From: Micromonospora sp. 15K316
GTDB lineage: Bacteria > Actinomycetota > Actinomycetes > Mycobacteriales > Micromonosporaceae
Direction of reading: 5' to 3'
Length of the DNA: 64,000 nucleotides
NCBI RefSeq assembly: GCF_004348525.1
Contig: NZ_SMKG01000005.1
Coordinates: 32,128 to 96,127 of the forward strand
The position numbers and the translations under genes are program-made. Position 1 is the stretch's first letter, and each line of letters begins with the position of its first letter. The notes beneath the pieces are model-generated. The model made no database searches. It was not told the origin of the DNA and saw nothing but the letters and a program-made list of their open reading frames with translations. Shown piece by piece: positions 18,388 to 27,087 of this stretch.

Positions 18388-19242
18388 GTGACTCACGACG
18401 ACTTCCCGACCGGCCCGGGTGGTACCTCACCCGGGCCGTCGGCTGTCCGGCCCGGCGTACCCTCCGTCGGTCCTGCCGGCGCGCAGCCCGACGGCAGTGC
18501 GGCGAAGGCAGCCGACCCCACCGACGCCGTCCTGCCGGCCGGTCTGGCCGGGGCGGCCCGCACCCTCTTCGGTGACCGCCTCGACGTGGCCGCGGCCTAC
18601 GCCGAGCTGCTCGCCACCGATGGGGTGATCCGCGGCCTGATCGGCCCTCGCGAGGCGCCCCGGATCTGGGACCGCCACCTGCTCAACTGCGCGGCGGTCG
18701 CCGAGCGGATCCCGGAGGGCGTCGAGGTGCTGGACGTCGGATCGGGTGCCGGCCTCCCCGGCCTGGTCCTGGCGATCGCGCGTCCCGACCTCGCGGTGAC
18801 GCTGGTGGAGCCGCTGGCCCGGCGCACCTCGTTCCTGATCGAGGCGGTGGAGCGGCTCGGGTTGGGCGCGACCGTCCGCGTGTTCCGTGGCCGAGCCGAA
18901 GAAGCGGCGGCGGGTGCGGCCGGGGTGGCGCCACTGCGCGCCGACGTGGTCACCGCCCGCGCCGTCGCCCCGCTGGACCGGCTCGCGGCCTGGTGCCTGC
19001 CGCTCGCCGTGCCGAACGGGCGGCTGGTCGCGCTCAAGGGTGCGTCGGCCGCCGAGGAGATCGCCGAGCACGCGGCTGCGGTGGCGAAGTTGGGCGGCGG
19101 GGAACCCGCCGTGCACCTCTGCGGCGTCGGCGTGATCGATCCGCCGACCACTGTCGTCGAGGTGGTACGGGAGCGGGTCGTGGGCACGACAGGTGCGGCG
19201 GCCGGCAAGCGGTCGCGCGGCGGACGCTCTCGCCGTCGCTGA
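18388..19242 (+). CDS. rsmG: 16S rRNA (guanine-527-N7) methyltransferase RsmG
   Basis: RsmG (GidB) methylates N7 of G527 of 16S rRNA with SAM; loss causes low-level streptomycin resistance in other bacteria. The 284-residue product begins with a GTG and has a Pro/Gly-rich extension of about 55 residues before the core. The SAM site reads [20 protein letters not shown], followed by [37 protein letters not shown] is the RsmG-type motif after it. The tail [11 protein letters not shown] is basic. It follows jag by 4 bp and is probably coexpressed. Confidence 0.96.
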   Translation: MTHDDFPTGPGGTSPGPSAVRPGVPSVGPAGAQPDGSAAKAADPTDAVLPAGLAGAARTLFGDRLDVAAAYAELLATDGVIRGLIGPREAPRIWDRHLLNCAAVAERIPEGVEVLDVGSGAGLPGLVLAIARPDLAVTLVEPLARRTSFLIEAVERLGLGATVRVFRGRAEEAAAGAAGVAPLRADVVTARAVAPLDRLAAWCLPLAVPNGRLVALKGASAAEEIAEHAAAVAKLGGGEPAVHLCGVGVIDPPTTVVEVVRERVVGTTGAAAGKRSRGGRSRRR

Positions 19243-19652
19243 CGGGGCGGCCCTGACGGTAGCCGCAAGGATCGCCGACCCCGACGACTGCTCCAGCTGT
19301 GACGCCTGTCGCCCTCGGCGACCGAAAACGCATCCGCCGCGCCGCTGCGTCGGACACTGCGTGCGGCGCGCCACGCCCCCTCGGCTGACCAGCGGTTCCG
19401 TTGTGGCATAAGCCTTTCCCGTCCGGTGCCTTGGTCGTTGAACCGGTGCGGGTGGAGGGAAGGGATGAGAACCCGACGTGGACCGGTCGCGCCCGTGCGC
19501 CGTAGGCTGACCGCGCGTCGATAGTGTGGAGCGGATGGCGACGGACGTTGACGGTCCCGGCCGCTCCCGCTGGCTACGGACACCGCCGAAGCACGCGGGT
19601 GTGGCCAGTTGACGGGTGCGGACCGACCATCCGGAGCGGGCAGGGATGACAG
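19243..19652 (+). promoter_or_regulatory. intergenic region with candidate parAB promoter
   Basis: This 410-bp interval between rsmG and parA has no gene I can support. TGGACC (19479-19484) and TAGGCT (19503-19508), separated by 18 bp, make a plausible promoter about 145 bp upstream of the parA GTG. A second TAGTGT at 19522-19527 lacks a matched -35. Confidence 0.4.
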
Positions 19653-20885
19653 GTGCATGACGACGGTAGGTACGACGACCCACGAGCGAACAGGTCGGCC
19701 AACGACCATGTTTCACGTGAAACCAGCTACCCCGCCTGGTCCCCCGACGGGTCCGGGCCGGATCAGCCGGCGAACCGCCCGGCCGACTCCGTACCTCGGC
19801 CGGTGAACGCGCCATCGGATTCACGGTCCGCCGGCACCCGGCGCAACTCCACGGCGTCGGCCCGATTCGAGCAGGCCGTCCCGCAGCAGCCCACCCCTGA
19901 CGCGGTACGGGACGCGGCCGTATCGCCTGACGCCCCCACCGTTCCGGTCGAGCCGCACGAGGCCGAGCCGGTTGACCCCTCGTACGTTTCACGTGAAACG
20001 GCCGAAGATGATGACCCACCGTTGGCAATGGAGGCGATGCGCGCCGTGCAGATCCTGAACCCCAGTGGCGAGGTGACGATGCCTCGACCGGAGCGGACCC
20101 GGGTCATGTGCGTCGCGAACCAGAAGGGCGGGGTGGGGAAGACGACCACCACCGTCAACCTGGCCGTGGCGCTCGCGCTGCACGGCAATCGGGTGCTGGT
20201 GGTGGACCTCGACCCCCAGGGCAATGCCTCCACCGGACTGAACGTGCCGCACCACACCGGCGTGCCGGACGTCTACGACTGCCTCATCAACAGCCTGCCG
20301 CTGGAGGAGGTGGCCCAGCCCGTCGAGGGCATTCCGAACCTCTGGTGTGTACCGGCGACCATCGACCTAGCGGGTGCCGAGATCGAGCTCGTCTCCGTGG
20401 TGGCCCGCGAGTCCCGCCTCTCCCGTGCGATCGAGGCGTACCCGGGTCACTTCGACTACGTCTTCATCGACTGCCCGCCCTCGCTCGGCCTGCTCACCGT
20501 GAACGCTCTGGTGGCCGCGCAGGAGGTGCTCATCCCGATCCAGTGCGAGTACTACGCGCTCGAGGGGCTGAACCAGCTCATCAACAACATCAACCTGGTC
20601 CGCCAGCACCTCAACCCGCGGCTCGAGGTCTCCACGATCCTGCTCACCATGTACGACCGCCGTACCCGCCTCGCGGACGCGGTCGAGCAGGACGTCCGTA
20701 ACCACTTCGGCGACAAGGTTCTCCAGGCGGTGATTCCGCGGAACGTGCGCGTCTCCGAGGCGCCCAGCTACGGGCAGTCGGTGATGACCTACGATCCCGG
20801 GTCGCGGGGAGCGACGAGCTACTTCGAGGCGGCCCAGGAGATCGCCGAGCGCGGCGTCAAGGAACCGGTGGGCCGGAATGCGTAG
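19653..20885 (+). CDS. parA: chromosome-partitioning ATPase ParA (Soj)
   Basis: ParA is a Walker-type ATPase that with ParB moves newly replicated origins. The GTG at 19653 gives 410 residues. The first 120 or so are a low-complexity tail not found in shorter homologues, containing two VSRET pentapeptides encoded by parS sequences. The deviant Walker A motif is NQKGGVGKTTT at about residues 156-166. Walker B is YVFIDCPPSLGLL, and the switch region VVDLDPQGNAS precedes it. An internal start at MEAMRAVQIL would give a more compact protein of about 285 residues, so the N terminus is uncertain. It is followed 27 bp later by parB. Confidence 0.95.
   Translation: MHDDGRYDDPRANRSANDHVSRETSYPAWSPDGSGPDQPANRPADSVPRPVNAPSDSRSAGTRRNSTASARFEQAVPQQPTPDAVRDAAVSPDAPTVPVEPHEAEPVDPSYVSRETAEDDDPPLAMEAMRAVQILNPSGEVTMPRPERTRVMCVANQKGGVGKTTTTVNLAVALALHGNRVLVVDLDPQGNASTGLNVPHHTGVPDVYDCLINSLPLEEVAQPVEGIPNLWCVPATIDLAGAEIELVSVVARESRLSRAIEAYPGHFDYVFIDCPPSLGLLTVNALVAAQEVLIPIQCEYYALEGLNQLINNINLVRQHLNPRLEVSTILLTMYDRRTRLADAVEQDVRNHFGDKVLQAVIPRNVRVSEAPSYGQSVMTYDPGSRGATSYFEAAQEIAERGVKEPVGRNA
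19709..19724. other. parS: parS site 1, inside the parA 5' coding region
   Basis: TGTTTCACGTGAAACC matches the bacterial parS consensus TGTTTCACGTGAAACA at 15 of 16 positions, with the fully conserved 14-bp palindrome GTTTCACGTGAAAC intact. ParB (gene at 20913) is expected to load and spread from it. It lies about 55 bp into the predicted parA frame, encoding Val-Ser-Arg-Glu-Thr. Confidence 0.93.
19985..20000. other. parS: parS site 2, inside the parA coding region
   Basis: CGTTTCACGTGAAACG contains the intact 14-bp parS palindrome with both flanking bases differing from the consensus. It lies in the parA N-terminal tail and again encodes Val-Ser-Arg-Glu-Thr in the parA frame. Spacing from site 1 is 276 bp. 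Confidence 0.9.
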
Positions 20886-20912
20886 TGCGGGGAAGTCGTC
20901 TGGAGGCGTGGC

Positions 20913-21926
20913 ATGAAGAACCGTCCTCGGGGCGGCCTGGGTCGAGGCCTGGGGGCGCTCATTCCGACCGGCCCGGTAGCGGGCACCGGAACGGATCTCG
21001 CCGAGCCGGCGAGCGGGCTGCCGGCCGCAGAGGCGGCGGTCAACGGCGCGCCGCTCCCGGAGGCCCCGGTCGCCCCGCCGCAGCCCGAGTCGACGCTGAG
21101 TCCGGTCCCGGGCGCGCGGTTCGCCGAGATCTCGGTCGACGCGATCGTGCCGAACCCGAAGCAGCCCCGGCAGGTCTTCGACGAGGAGGCGCTGGAGGAG
21201 CTGAAGACCTCGATCCAGGAGGTCGGCTTCCTCCAGCCCATCGTCGTACGCCAGCTCGACGACGAGAAGTACGAGCTGGTGATGGGCGAGCGCCGGTGGC
21301 GTGCGGCCCAGGCTGTCGGCCGGGAGAACATTCCGGCGATCGTGCGGGACACGCGGGACGACGCGATGCTCCGGGACGCCCTGCTGGAGAACATCCACCG
21401 GGCGAATCTCAACCCGCTGGAAGAGGCGGCCGCCTACCAGCAGCTGCTGGAGGAGTTCGGGGCCACCCACGAGGAGCTGGCCCGCCGGATCGGGCGCAGC
21501 CGGCCGCAGATCTCCAACACCATCCGGCTGTTGAACCTCCCGGCCCAGGTGCAGCGGCGGGTCGCCGCCGGTGTCCTCTCCGCCGGGCACGCCCGCGCCC
21601 TGCTGAGCCTCGACGACTCCGAGGCTCAGGAGCAGCTGGCCAAGCGGATCGTCGCCGAGGGTCTCTCGGTACGCGCCACCGAGGAGATCGTGGCTCTTGC
21701 CCTCAGCGACGGGCCCGCGAAGACCCCGGCGGCCAGCCGTCGAACCAAGCCGCACGCACCGGCCCTCAACGATTTGGCCGACCGGCTGTCCGACCGGTTC
21801 GACACCCGGGTGAAGGTGGACATCGGCCGGAGCAAGGGAAAGATCACCATCGAGTTCGCCACGGTCGACGACCTGGAGCGGATCGTCGGGATCATCGGCG
21901 TCGGCGAGGAGCCGACCGAGTCCTGA
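20913..21926 (+). CDS. parB: chromosome-partitioning protein ParB
   Basis: ParB is the CTP-dependent clamp that loads at parS and organises the origin region. The 337-residue product from ATG 20913 has GGAGGCG upstream. The N terminus [17 protein letters not shown] is the conserved ParA-stimulating segment. The CTP-binding ParB/Srx domain includes [17 protein letters not shown] and [12 protein letters not shown]. The helix-turn-helix contains [19 protein letters not shown], and a C-terminal dimerisation domain follows. A strong hairpin after the gene ends the parAB operon. Confidence 0.98.
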   Translation: MKNRPRGGLGRGLGALIPTGPVAGTGTDLAEPASGLPAAEAAVNGAPLPEAPVAPPQPESTLSPVPGARFAEISVDAIVPNPKQPRQVFDEEALEELKTSIQEVGFLQPIVVRQLDDEKYELVMGERRWRAAQAVGRENIPAIVRDTRDDAMLRDALLENIHRANLNPLEEAAAYQQLLEEFGATHEELARRIGRSRPQISNTIRLLNLPAQVQRRVAAGVLSAGHARALLSLDDSEAQEQLAKRIVAEGLSVRATEEIVALALSDGPAKTPAASRRTKPHAPALNDLADRLSDRFDTRVKVDIGRSKGKITIEFATVDDLERIVGIIGVGEEPTES

Positions 21927-21939
21927 CCCGAACGAGCCC

Positions 21940-21975
21940 GACGGCCGCACATCCCTGCCGGGGTGTGCGGCCGTC
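21940..21975. terminator. parAB operon terminator hairpin
   Basis: GACGGCCGCACA (21940-21951) pairs perfectly with TGTGCGGCCGTC (21964-21975), 14 bp after the parB stop. The 12-bp stem is stable but has no T run, which is common in high-GC actinomycetes. Confidence 0.65.
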
Positions 21976-22285
21976 GTGCTGACGGGGTCGGGCCCTGAAA
22001 TGCCGTCCCTGCGCCCCTGTCCCACTGACGGGTCTGCCGGCCGTTGTTCGTGCCGCCGGGCCCTGCCTCCCGTCGGCGCGACCCACGGCGATCAGATTGG
22101 ACCGGGCGTGCGCCGCCGCAGCGGGGGGACCCGCGGCGATCAGGCCGGGCTTCGGGGGTGTCGGTCGATTCCGCATGGGGCGAGCGCAGTCGACCCGGTT
22201 CAGTGGACCGGCCGCTACCACCTCGTCCCGGAGTTCAGGTGGAAGACGCCATCCAGGGTCACCTTCTCGGTGCCAACGCGATCGC

Positions 22286-22301
22286 TGTTTCACGTGAAAC
22301 G
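22286..22301. other. parS: parS site 3, downstream of parB
   Basis: TGTTTCACGTGAAACG matches 15 of 16 consensus positions with the core palindrome intact. It lies in the non-coding interval between parB and the HIT-like gene. Confidence 0.93.
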
Positions 22302-22357
22302 GGGACCGCCGGGGTGCGTGGAACGTGCCGGGTGCGGAGTGACGGCGGTGGGCGAAC

Positions 22358-22472
22358 TTATCCACACCGGTTATCCACAGGCGACTGCCGTTTCACGTGA
22401 AACAGCGCGTGGAACCCCTTGCGTACCTGTGGATTACCGCCGAACGGCGGGTCTTCGAGTGCCTGTGGATAT
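22358..22472. promoter_or_regulatory. DnaA-box cluster interleaved with parS
   Basis: Two perfect TTATCCACA boxes at 22358-22366 and 22371-22379 (13 bp apart) stand immediately before parS site 4. Two single-mismatch boxes in the opposite orientation follow: TGTGGATTA at 22428-22436 and TGTGGATAT at 22464-22472. No gene occupies 21927-22575, so the interval appears dedicated to protein binding. Confidence 0.75.
22389..22404. other. parS: parS site 4, adjacent to DnaA boxes
   Basis: CGTTTCACGTGAAACA matches 15 of 16 consensus positions with the 14-bp core intact. It is 103 bp from site 3 and 10 bp from a perfect DnaA box. Confidence 0.93.
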
Positions 22473-22575
22473 CTCGGTCCCGGGACCACCTGCCCGGGCT
22501 TCGAGACCGGTTCGGGAGCGAACGGAAGGGCTCTGGAGGGGCCGCCACAACGGTCGGTGCGGGGTAGGGACAGCG

Positions 22576-23616
22576 ATGCCGGACTCGACTAGGGTCAGCC
22601 TCGTGCAAGACACCCCTCCCGCAGTTCCGGACTTCACCCAGTGGCCCTCGTTCCCCTTCGAGGGCGATCTTCGTGTCAAGCAACTCGACGATCCGGTCCC
22701 GGTCGAGCCGCCCCGCAAGGGTGAGGGCAACCGGGAGTGCGTCACCTGCAGCGCTCCCGACGAGGCCTACATCTGGGTCGGCGAGCGGTGGCGGGTACGA
22801 GCGATGGACCGGCCCACCGGTCTGCCGATGGTCCTCATCCTGGAGTCCCGATCCCACCTCGACCTCGGCGACCTGCCGAACCTGCTCGCTGCCGAGCTGG
22901 GCGTGATGACGGTACGGCTGGAGCGCGCGATCCGGTCGCTGGACGATGTGGCTCGAGTGCACGTGAATCGGTGGGGCGACGGCTCGGCGCACCTGCACCT
23001 GTGGTTCCTTGCCCGCCCGCGCGGCTATCTCCAGCTGCGGGGCACGTTCCTGTCCCTCTGGGACTCGATTCTGCCGCCGATCCCCGAGACCAAGTGGCGA
23101 GAGAACCTCGCGATGGTGGCGGCCTGGCTGGCCGATTTCGGCGGCCGTCCACTCGCGGAGCCGCCCCGGATTCAGTGGCAGGCCCCGTCCAGCATCACCG
23201 CGTCGTTCCCCGCCACCGATACCGAGGCCGTGCCGGAGATCTCCGTGATCGAGGCGGCCGAGGAGACTCCGCCCGCCGACGAGACCTCCACCGCTGCCTC
23301 TGCCACTGCCGCTGCCGACGGCTTCGCGCCCGCTGACGCTCACCGCTTCGCGCCCGCTGACGCTCACGGCTCGGCGCCCGACGAGCGTCTGGGCGGCGCG
23401 GACGGCGCGGACGGCGGCGACGCCGAGGCGGGCTCCGCAGGTGACGAGCCCGGCGACCGGACCGACGAGGAGGACCTGGGGATCGAGGCGGCGACGGAGG
23501 GTGTGACGCCCGTGGAGAGCGCCTTGACCGAGGAGGCCGGACAGCAGCCGAAGGTGCCGTCGCCGAGACGCTCCGACGAAGACGTACCGGCGGCGAAGCC
23601 GGCGATCACCAACTAG
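22576..23616 (+). CDS. HIT-like domain protein with acidic low-complexity tail
   Basis: The 346-residue product starts at ATG 22576. Residues 20-160 look like a divergent histidine-triad fold: a CxxC pair (C55, C58), YIWVGERWRVRAMDRPTGLP, HLDLGDLPNLLAAELG, and SAHLHLWFLARP. In the last of these, H139 and H141 take the first two triad positions and Trp143 the third, recalling GalT-like variants. HIT proteins hydrolyse or transfer nucleotides; the substrate here is unknown. The C-terminal half is acidic and Ala-rich with a repeated FAPADAH heptad. It lies just after the parS/DnaA-box interval. Fold assignment is moderate, function unknown. Confidence 0.75.
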   Translation: MPDSTRVSLVQDTPPAVPDFTQWPSFPFEGDLRVKQLDDPVPVEPPRKGEGNRECVTCSAPDEAYIWVGERWRVRAMDRPTGLPMVLILESRSHLDLGDLPNLLAAELGVMTVRLERAIRSLDDVARVHVNRWGDGSAHLHLWFLARPRGYLQLRGTFLSLWDSILPPIPETKWRENLAMVAAWLADFGGRPLAEPPRIQWQAPSSITASFPATDTEAVPEISVIEAAEETPPADETSTAASATAAADGFAPADAHRFAPADAHGSAPDERLGGADGADGGDAEAGSAGDEPGDRTDEEDLGIEAATEGVTPVESALTEEAGQQPKVPSPRRSDEDVPAAKPAITN

Positions 23617-23811
23617 GCGCACTACTGCTCGACCGGCCGCATCGCCGGATCGTACGAACCGCACCGGCCGGCGCGACGGCGTGGGGACTACCCGGCAGCC
23701 GCCGCTCGGCGACCACCGCGACAACTCGACTCAGCGGGGAAGGCAGCCTGCGGCGGGCGCTTCAGAGGCTCGTACAGAGCCGAGAGGGGCGGCCGTGCAG
23801 AGCCGAGCGGG

Positions 23812-24810
23812 TCAGGGCCGTCGGGCGGCGGCGCGGGCGACGAGCGTGCTCAGCACCCGCCCGAAGTCGAGGCCCGCAGCGGCTACGGCGAGCGGCAGCA
23901 GCGACGTCTCGGTCATCCCCGGCGAGACGTTGACCTCCAACACGTGCGACCGCCCATCGGCGTCGACGATGAGGTCGACCCGGGACAGGTCGCGCAGGCC
24001 CAGGGCGCGGTGTGCGGCCAGGGCCACCTCGGCCACGTTCGTCGCGACCCCCGAGTCGAGGCGCGCGGGCGCGTGCCAGGTGGTCCGACCGGCGGTGTAC
24101 CGGGCGGCGTAGTCGTAGACGCCGTTCCGCGGCACGATCTCCACCGCCGGCAGGGCCTGCGGGCCGTCGCCGAGGTCGATGACGGAGACGGCCACGTCCA
24201 TCCCCGGCACGTACCGCTCGACGAGCGCGGTCGAGCCGTACGCGAAGCAACCCACCATGGCGGCCGGTAGGGCGGCGCTCTCCCGGACCACGGCCGCGCC
24301 CAGGCCGGAACCTCCCTGCGCCGGCTTCACCATCAACGGCAGGCCGAGCCGGTCGACGATCCGGTCGAGCACCGCCACCGCGCCCAGTTCGGAGAAGCGG
24401 TCGTGCGGCAGCGCGACCCAGTCCGGGGTCGGGATGCCCGCCTCGCGGAGCACCGTCTTCGCCGAGGGCTTGTCCCAGGCGAGCCGAGACGCCCGCGCGT
24501 CACAGCCGACGTACGGGACATCGCAGAGGTCGAGGACACCGCGCAGTGATCCGTCCTCCCCGGTCGCACCGTGCAGGGCGATGACGACGGCGTCCGGCGG
24601 GTCGGCGGCCAACGCCGGCAGCAGCGCGATGTCGGCGTCACGGAGCTCGACGTCCATGCCGACGGTCCGGAGCGCGTCGAGCACCCGGCGGCCGGAGCGC
24701 AGCGAAACGTCCCGTTCGTACGAGAGCCCGCCGGCGAGGACCAGGACGTGCAGGTCGTCGATTGCGGCCGGCTCGGTCAGCTCGGGACGGTCGGCAGCGG
24801 TCTTAGCCAT
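23812..24810 (-). CDS. ddl: D-alanine--D-alanine ligase family protein
   Basis: Ddl ligates two D-alanines with ATP for peptidoglycan precursors. The 332-residue product from ATG 24810 has the N-terminal LAGGLSYERDVSLRSG motif. The ATP-grasp region is LPLMVKPAQGGSGLGAAVV. The metal-binding C terminus is VLEVNVSPGMTETSLLP. It starts 7 bp after the upstream aminotransferase stop with no clear Shine-Dalgarno sequence, suggesting translational coupling. Whether this is the main or a secondary Ddl cannot be decided here, and D-Ala-D-X specificity is not evident. Confidence 0.88.
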   Translation of the reverse strand: MAKTAADRPELTEPAAIDDLHVLVLAGGLSYERDVSLRSGRRVLDALRTVGMDVELRDADIALLPALAADPPDAVVIALHGATGEDGSLRGVLDLCDVPYVGCDARASRLAWDKPSAKTVLREAGIPTPDWVALPHDRFSELGAVAVLDRIVDRLGLPLMVKPAQGGSGLGAAVVRESAALPAAMVGCFAYGSTALVERYVPGMDVAVSVIDLGDGPQALPAVEIVPRNGVYDYAARYTAGRTTWHAPARLDSGVATNVAEVALAAHRALGLRDLSRVDLIVDADGRSHVLEVNVSPGMTETSLLPLAVAAAGLDFGRVLSTLVARAAARRP

Positions 24811-24817
24811 GCCGGAA

Positions 24818-26128
24818 TCATGCCAAGGCCGGCCCCGGCGCGTCTGAGCCGGCCCGGCGGCGGGGACCCTCGCCACGTACCGCCCCGAAGACCTGCCGCG
24901 TCGCGATCTCCTGCTCCATCACCCCGGCGAGCCGACGCACGCCCTCTCGGATCCGCTCCGGGGGCGGGAAGCTGAAGTTCAGCCGCATGTGGCCGCCGCC
25001 GGAACCGTCGGCGTAGAAACCGGTGCCCGGCACGTACGCGACGCGGGCCGCGACGGCACGCGGCATCATCGCCTTCGAGTCGAGCCCGTCGGGCAGCGTG
25101 GCCCAGACGAAGAGACCGCCACCGGGCTTGGTCCAGCTGGTGCCGGCCGGCATCAGGTCGGTGAGCGCGTCGAGCAGGGCGTCCCGGCGCTCCCGGTAGA
25201 CCTCCCGGTAGACCTTCAGCTGTTCCCGCCACGGCATGGTGTTGAGGTACGTCGACACGGCCGCCTGCGCGTACCCGCTGGGGCAGAGGATCTGCGCCTC
25301 GCTCGCGATCACCAACTTGTCGCGGACCGCGTGCGGCGCGAGGATCCAGCCGACCCGCAGGCCGGGAGCGAAGGTCTTGGAGAAGGTGCTGAGGTAGAAC
25401 ACGCCCTCCCGCCGACGGGCCCGTAGCGGCGCCGGCGCCTCGCTCTCGAACCCCAGCTGACCGTACGGGTCGTCCTCGACCACGAGCAGGCCCGCGCGCT
25501 CGCAGATGTCGAGGACTCGTTCCCGGCGCTCCTCGGTCAGCGTGACGCCTGTCGGGTTCTGGTAGGTGGGGATGGTGTAGAGGAACTTGACCCGCCGACC
25601 AGCGCGTGCCTGCTCGGCGATGGCGGTCTCCAGCGCCTCCGGAATGAGCCCGTCGGAGTCCATCGGCACGTGGACCACCTGAGCCTGGGCGGCCTGGAAC
25701 ACCCCGAGCGCACCGACGTAGGTCGGGCCCTCGGCGAGCACCACGTCGCCCGGGTCGAGGAAGAGGCGGGCCACCAGGTCGAGCGCCTGCTGCCCGCCGA
25801 CCGTGACGACCACGTCCTCCGGGGACGCGCCGCAGGCGGCGTCGATTCCGGAGAGGGCCATCACCTCGCAGATCCCCTCGCGCAGCTCCAGCGTGCCCTG
25901 GCCGATGCCGTACTGGAGGGTGGTCGCGCCGTGCTCGGAGCCGAGGCGGCCGAGCATCTCGCCCACCGCGTCCAGCGGCAGCGCGGCGATGTAGGGGGCG
26001 CCTCCGGCCAGCGACACGACCTCCGGACGACTCGCCACCGCGAAGAGGGCCCGGATCTCCGAGGCCGTCATGCCCCGGACGCGCCGGGCGTACCGGTCGG
26101 TGTAGTCGTCGAGCGTCGTGCCGGCCAT
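24818..26128 (-). CDS. PLP-dependent class I/II aminotransferase, 2-aminoadipate-transaminase-like
   Basis: The 436-residue product starts at ATG 26128 with GAGGTGATG upstream. It is a fold-type I aminotransferase: TVGGQQALDLVARLFLDPGD, the IPTYQNPTGVTL motif, VVEDDPYGQLGFES, and the PLP lysine in YLSTFSKTFAPGLRVGW (about residue 248). It lacks the GntR domain of MocR regulators, resembling the LysN/2-aminoadipate or aromatic aminotransferase group. It immediately precedes ddl, so a role in supplying amino acids for the envelope is conceivable, but the substrate is not predictable from sequence alone. Confidence 0.88.
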   Translation of the reverse strand: MAGTTLDDYTDRYARRVRGMTASEIRALFAVASRPEVVSLAGGAPYIAALPLDAVGEMLGRLGSEHGATTLQYGIGQGTLELREGICEVMALSGIDAACGASPEDVVVTVGGQQALDLVARLFLDPGDVVLAEGPTYVGALGVFQAAQAQVVHVPMDSDGLIPEALETAIAEQARAGRRVKFLYTIPTYQNPTGVTLTEERRERVLDICERAGLLVVEDDPYGQLGFESEAPAPLRARRREGVFYLSTFSKTFAPGLRVGWILAPHAVRDKLVIASEAQILCPSGYAQAAVSTYLNTMPWREQLKVYREVYRERRDALLDALTDLMPAGTSWTKPGGGLFVWATLPDGLDSKAMMPRAVAARVAYVPGTGFYADGSGGGHMRLNFSFPPPERIREGVRRLAGVMEQEIATRQVFGAVRGEGPRRRAGSDAPGPALA

Positions 26129-26411
26129 GACATCACCTCGATCGCTAAGGCGGAATCCCGTTCCGGCGTACCCCGGACACCGGCGACCATGGCGGCAGGG
26201 GACGCCGATTTTCGATCCTAGACCGGGTTCGCCGAACTGGGCACCGGACATCAGGTGCGTCCACTCCCCGGACAGGTCACCCGCGCGAGGGGGCGTATGC
26301 GCGTCCCCTCCCGAACGGTCGGGCGGCGGCGTACGATCGCTCGTCGGGGGCAGGAAGGCGGCGCTGTCGTTCCGTGCCGGTTCACCGCCGAGCCTAGTGT
26401 GGGGTGCGCCA

Positions 26412-27077
26412 ATGTCGCGACGTCTGGTCAGCCTGACCCTGGACACGCTGGAGGACCTGCCGCGTCCCTGCCGACAGTGCGTCTACTGGGAGTTGGATCC
26501 GGTCTCCGCGGATCGGGCCTGCGCGGCCGGTGATCCGGGTCTGGAGAAGGAGGCCTGGGTCTCCCAGACGCTGCTCGAGTGGGGGTCCTGCGGCAAGCTC
26601 GCCTACGTCGACGGCATGCCGGCCGGCTTCGTCATGTACGCCCCGCCGGCGTACGTTCCCCGCTCGATGGCCTTTCCCACCTCGCCCGTCTCCGCCGACG
26701 CCGTGTTGCTGATGACGGCGAACGTGGTGTCGTCCTTCGCCGGGGGTGGATTGGGGCGGATGCTCGTACAGGGTGTCGCGCGGGACCTCACCAAGCGCGG
26801 GATCAAAGCGATCGAGGCGTTCGGCGACGCCAAGTTCGGTGACGCGCCGGAGGACTCCCGGGCCTGCGTCGCACCGGCCGATTTCTTCCTCTCCGTCGGC
26901 TTCAAGACCGTACGTCCGCATCCCCGTTTCCCACGGCTCCGGCTGGAGCTGCGCACCGCGCTGAGCTGGAAGTCCGACGTCGAGTACGCGCTGGAGAAGC
27001 TGCTCGGCTCGATGAGCCCGGAGAGCCTGCTCCGTCCCGTCCGACCCGCCGCGGCCACCCGGTCCGGCACGAGCTGA
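26412..27077 (+). CDS. GNAT-family N-acetyltransferase
   Basis: The 221-residue product begins at ATG 26412 (MSRRLVSLTLDTLEDLPRPC). The acetyl-CoA-binding motif A is recognisable as VVSSFAGGGLGRMLVQGVAR. An early CRQCVYWEL CxxC motif and a later DAKFGDAPEDSRACV loop are distinctive. Homologues occupy the position between parAB and cwlM in Actinobacteria (compare Rv3916c). The substrate is unknown. It is divergent from the aminotransferase and convergent with cwlM. Confidence 0.85.
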   Translation: MSRRLVSLTLDTLEDLPRPCRQCVYWELDPVSADRACAAGDPGLEKEAWVSQTLLEWGSCGKLAYVDGMPAGFVMYAPPAYVPRSMAFPTSPVSADAVLLMTANVVSSFAGGGLGRMLVQGVARDLTKRGIKAIEAFGDAKFGDAPEDSRACVAPADFFLSVGFKTVRPHPRFPRLRLELRTALSWKSDVEYALEKLLGSMSPESLLRPVRPAAATRSGTS

Positions 27078-27087
27078 GCCGGCCCGA

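Noticed and set aside
21976..22575. Upstream extension of the HIT-like gene frame to 21976
   Set aside because: It would run through two parS sites and DnaA boxes and gives low-complexity sequence; ATG 22576 has an adequate ribosome-binding site.
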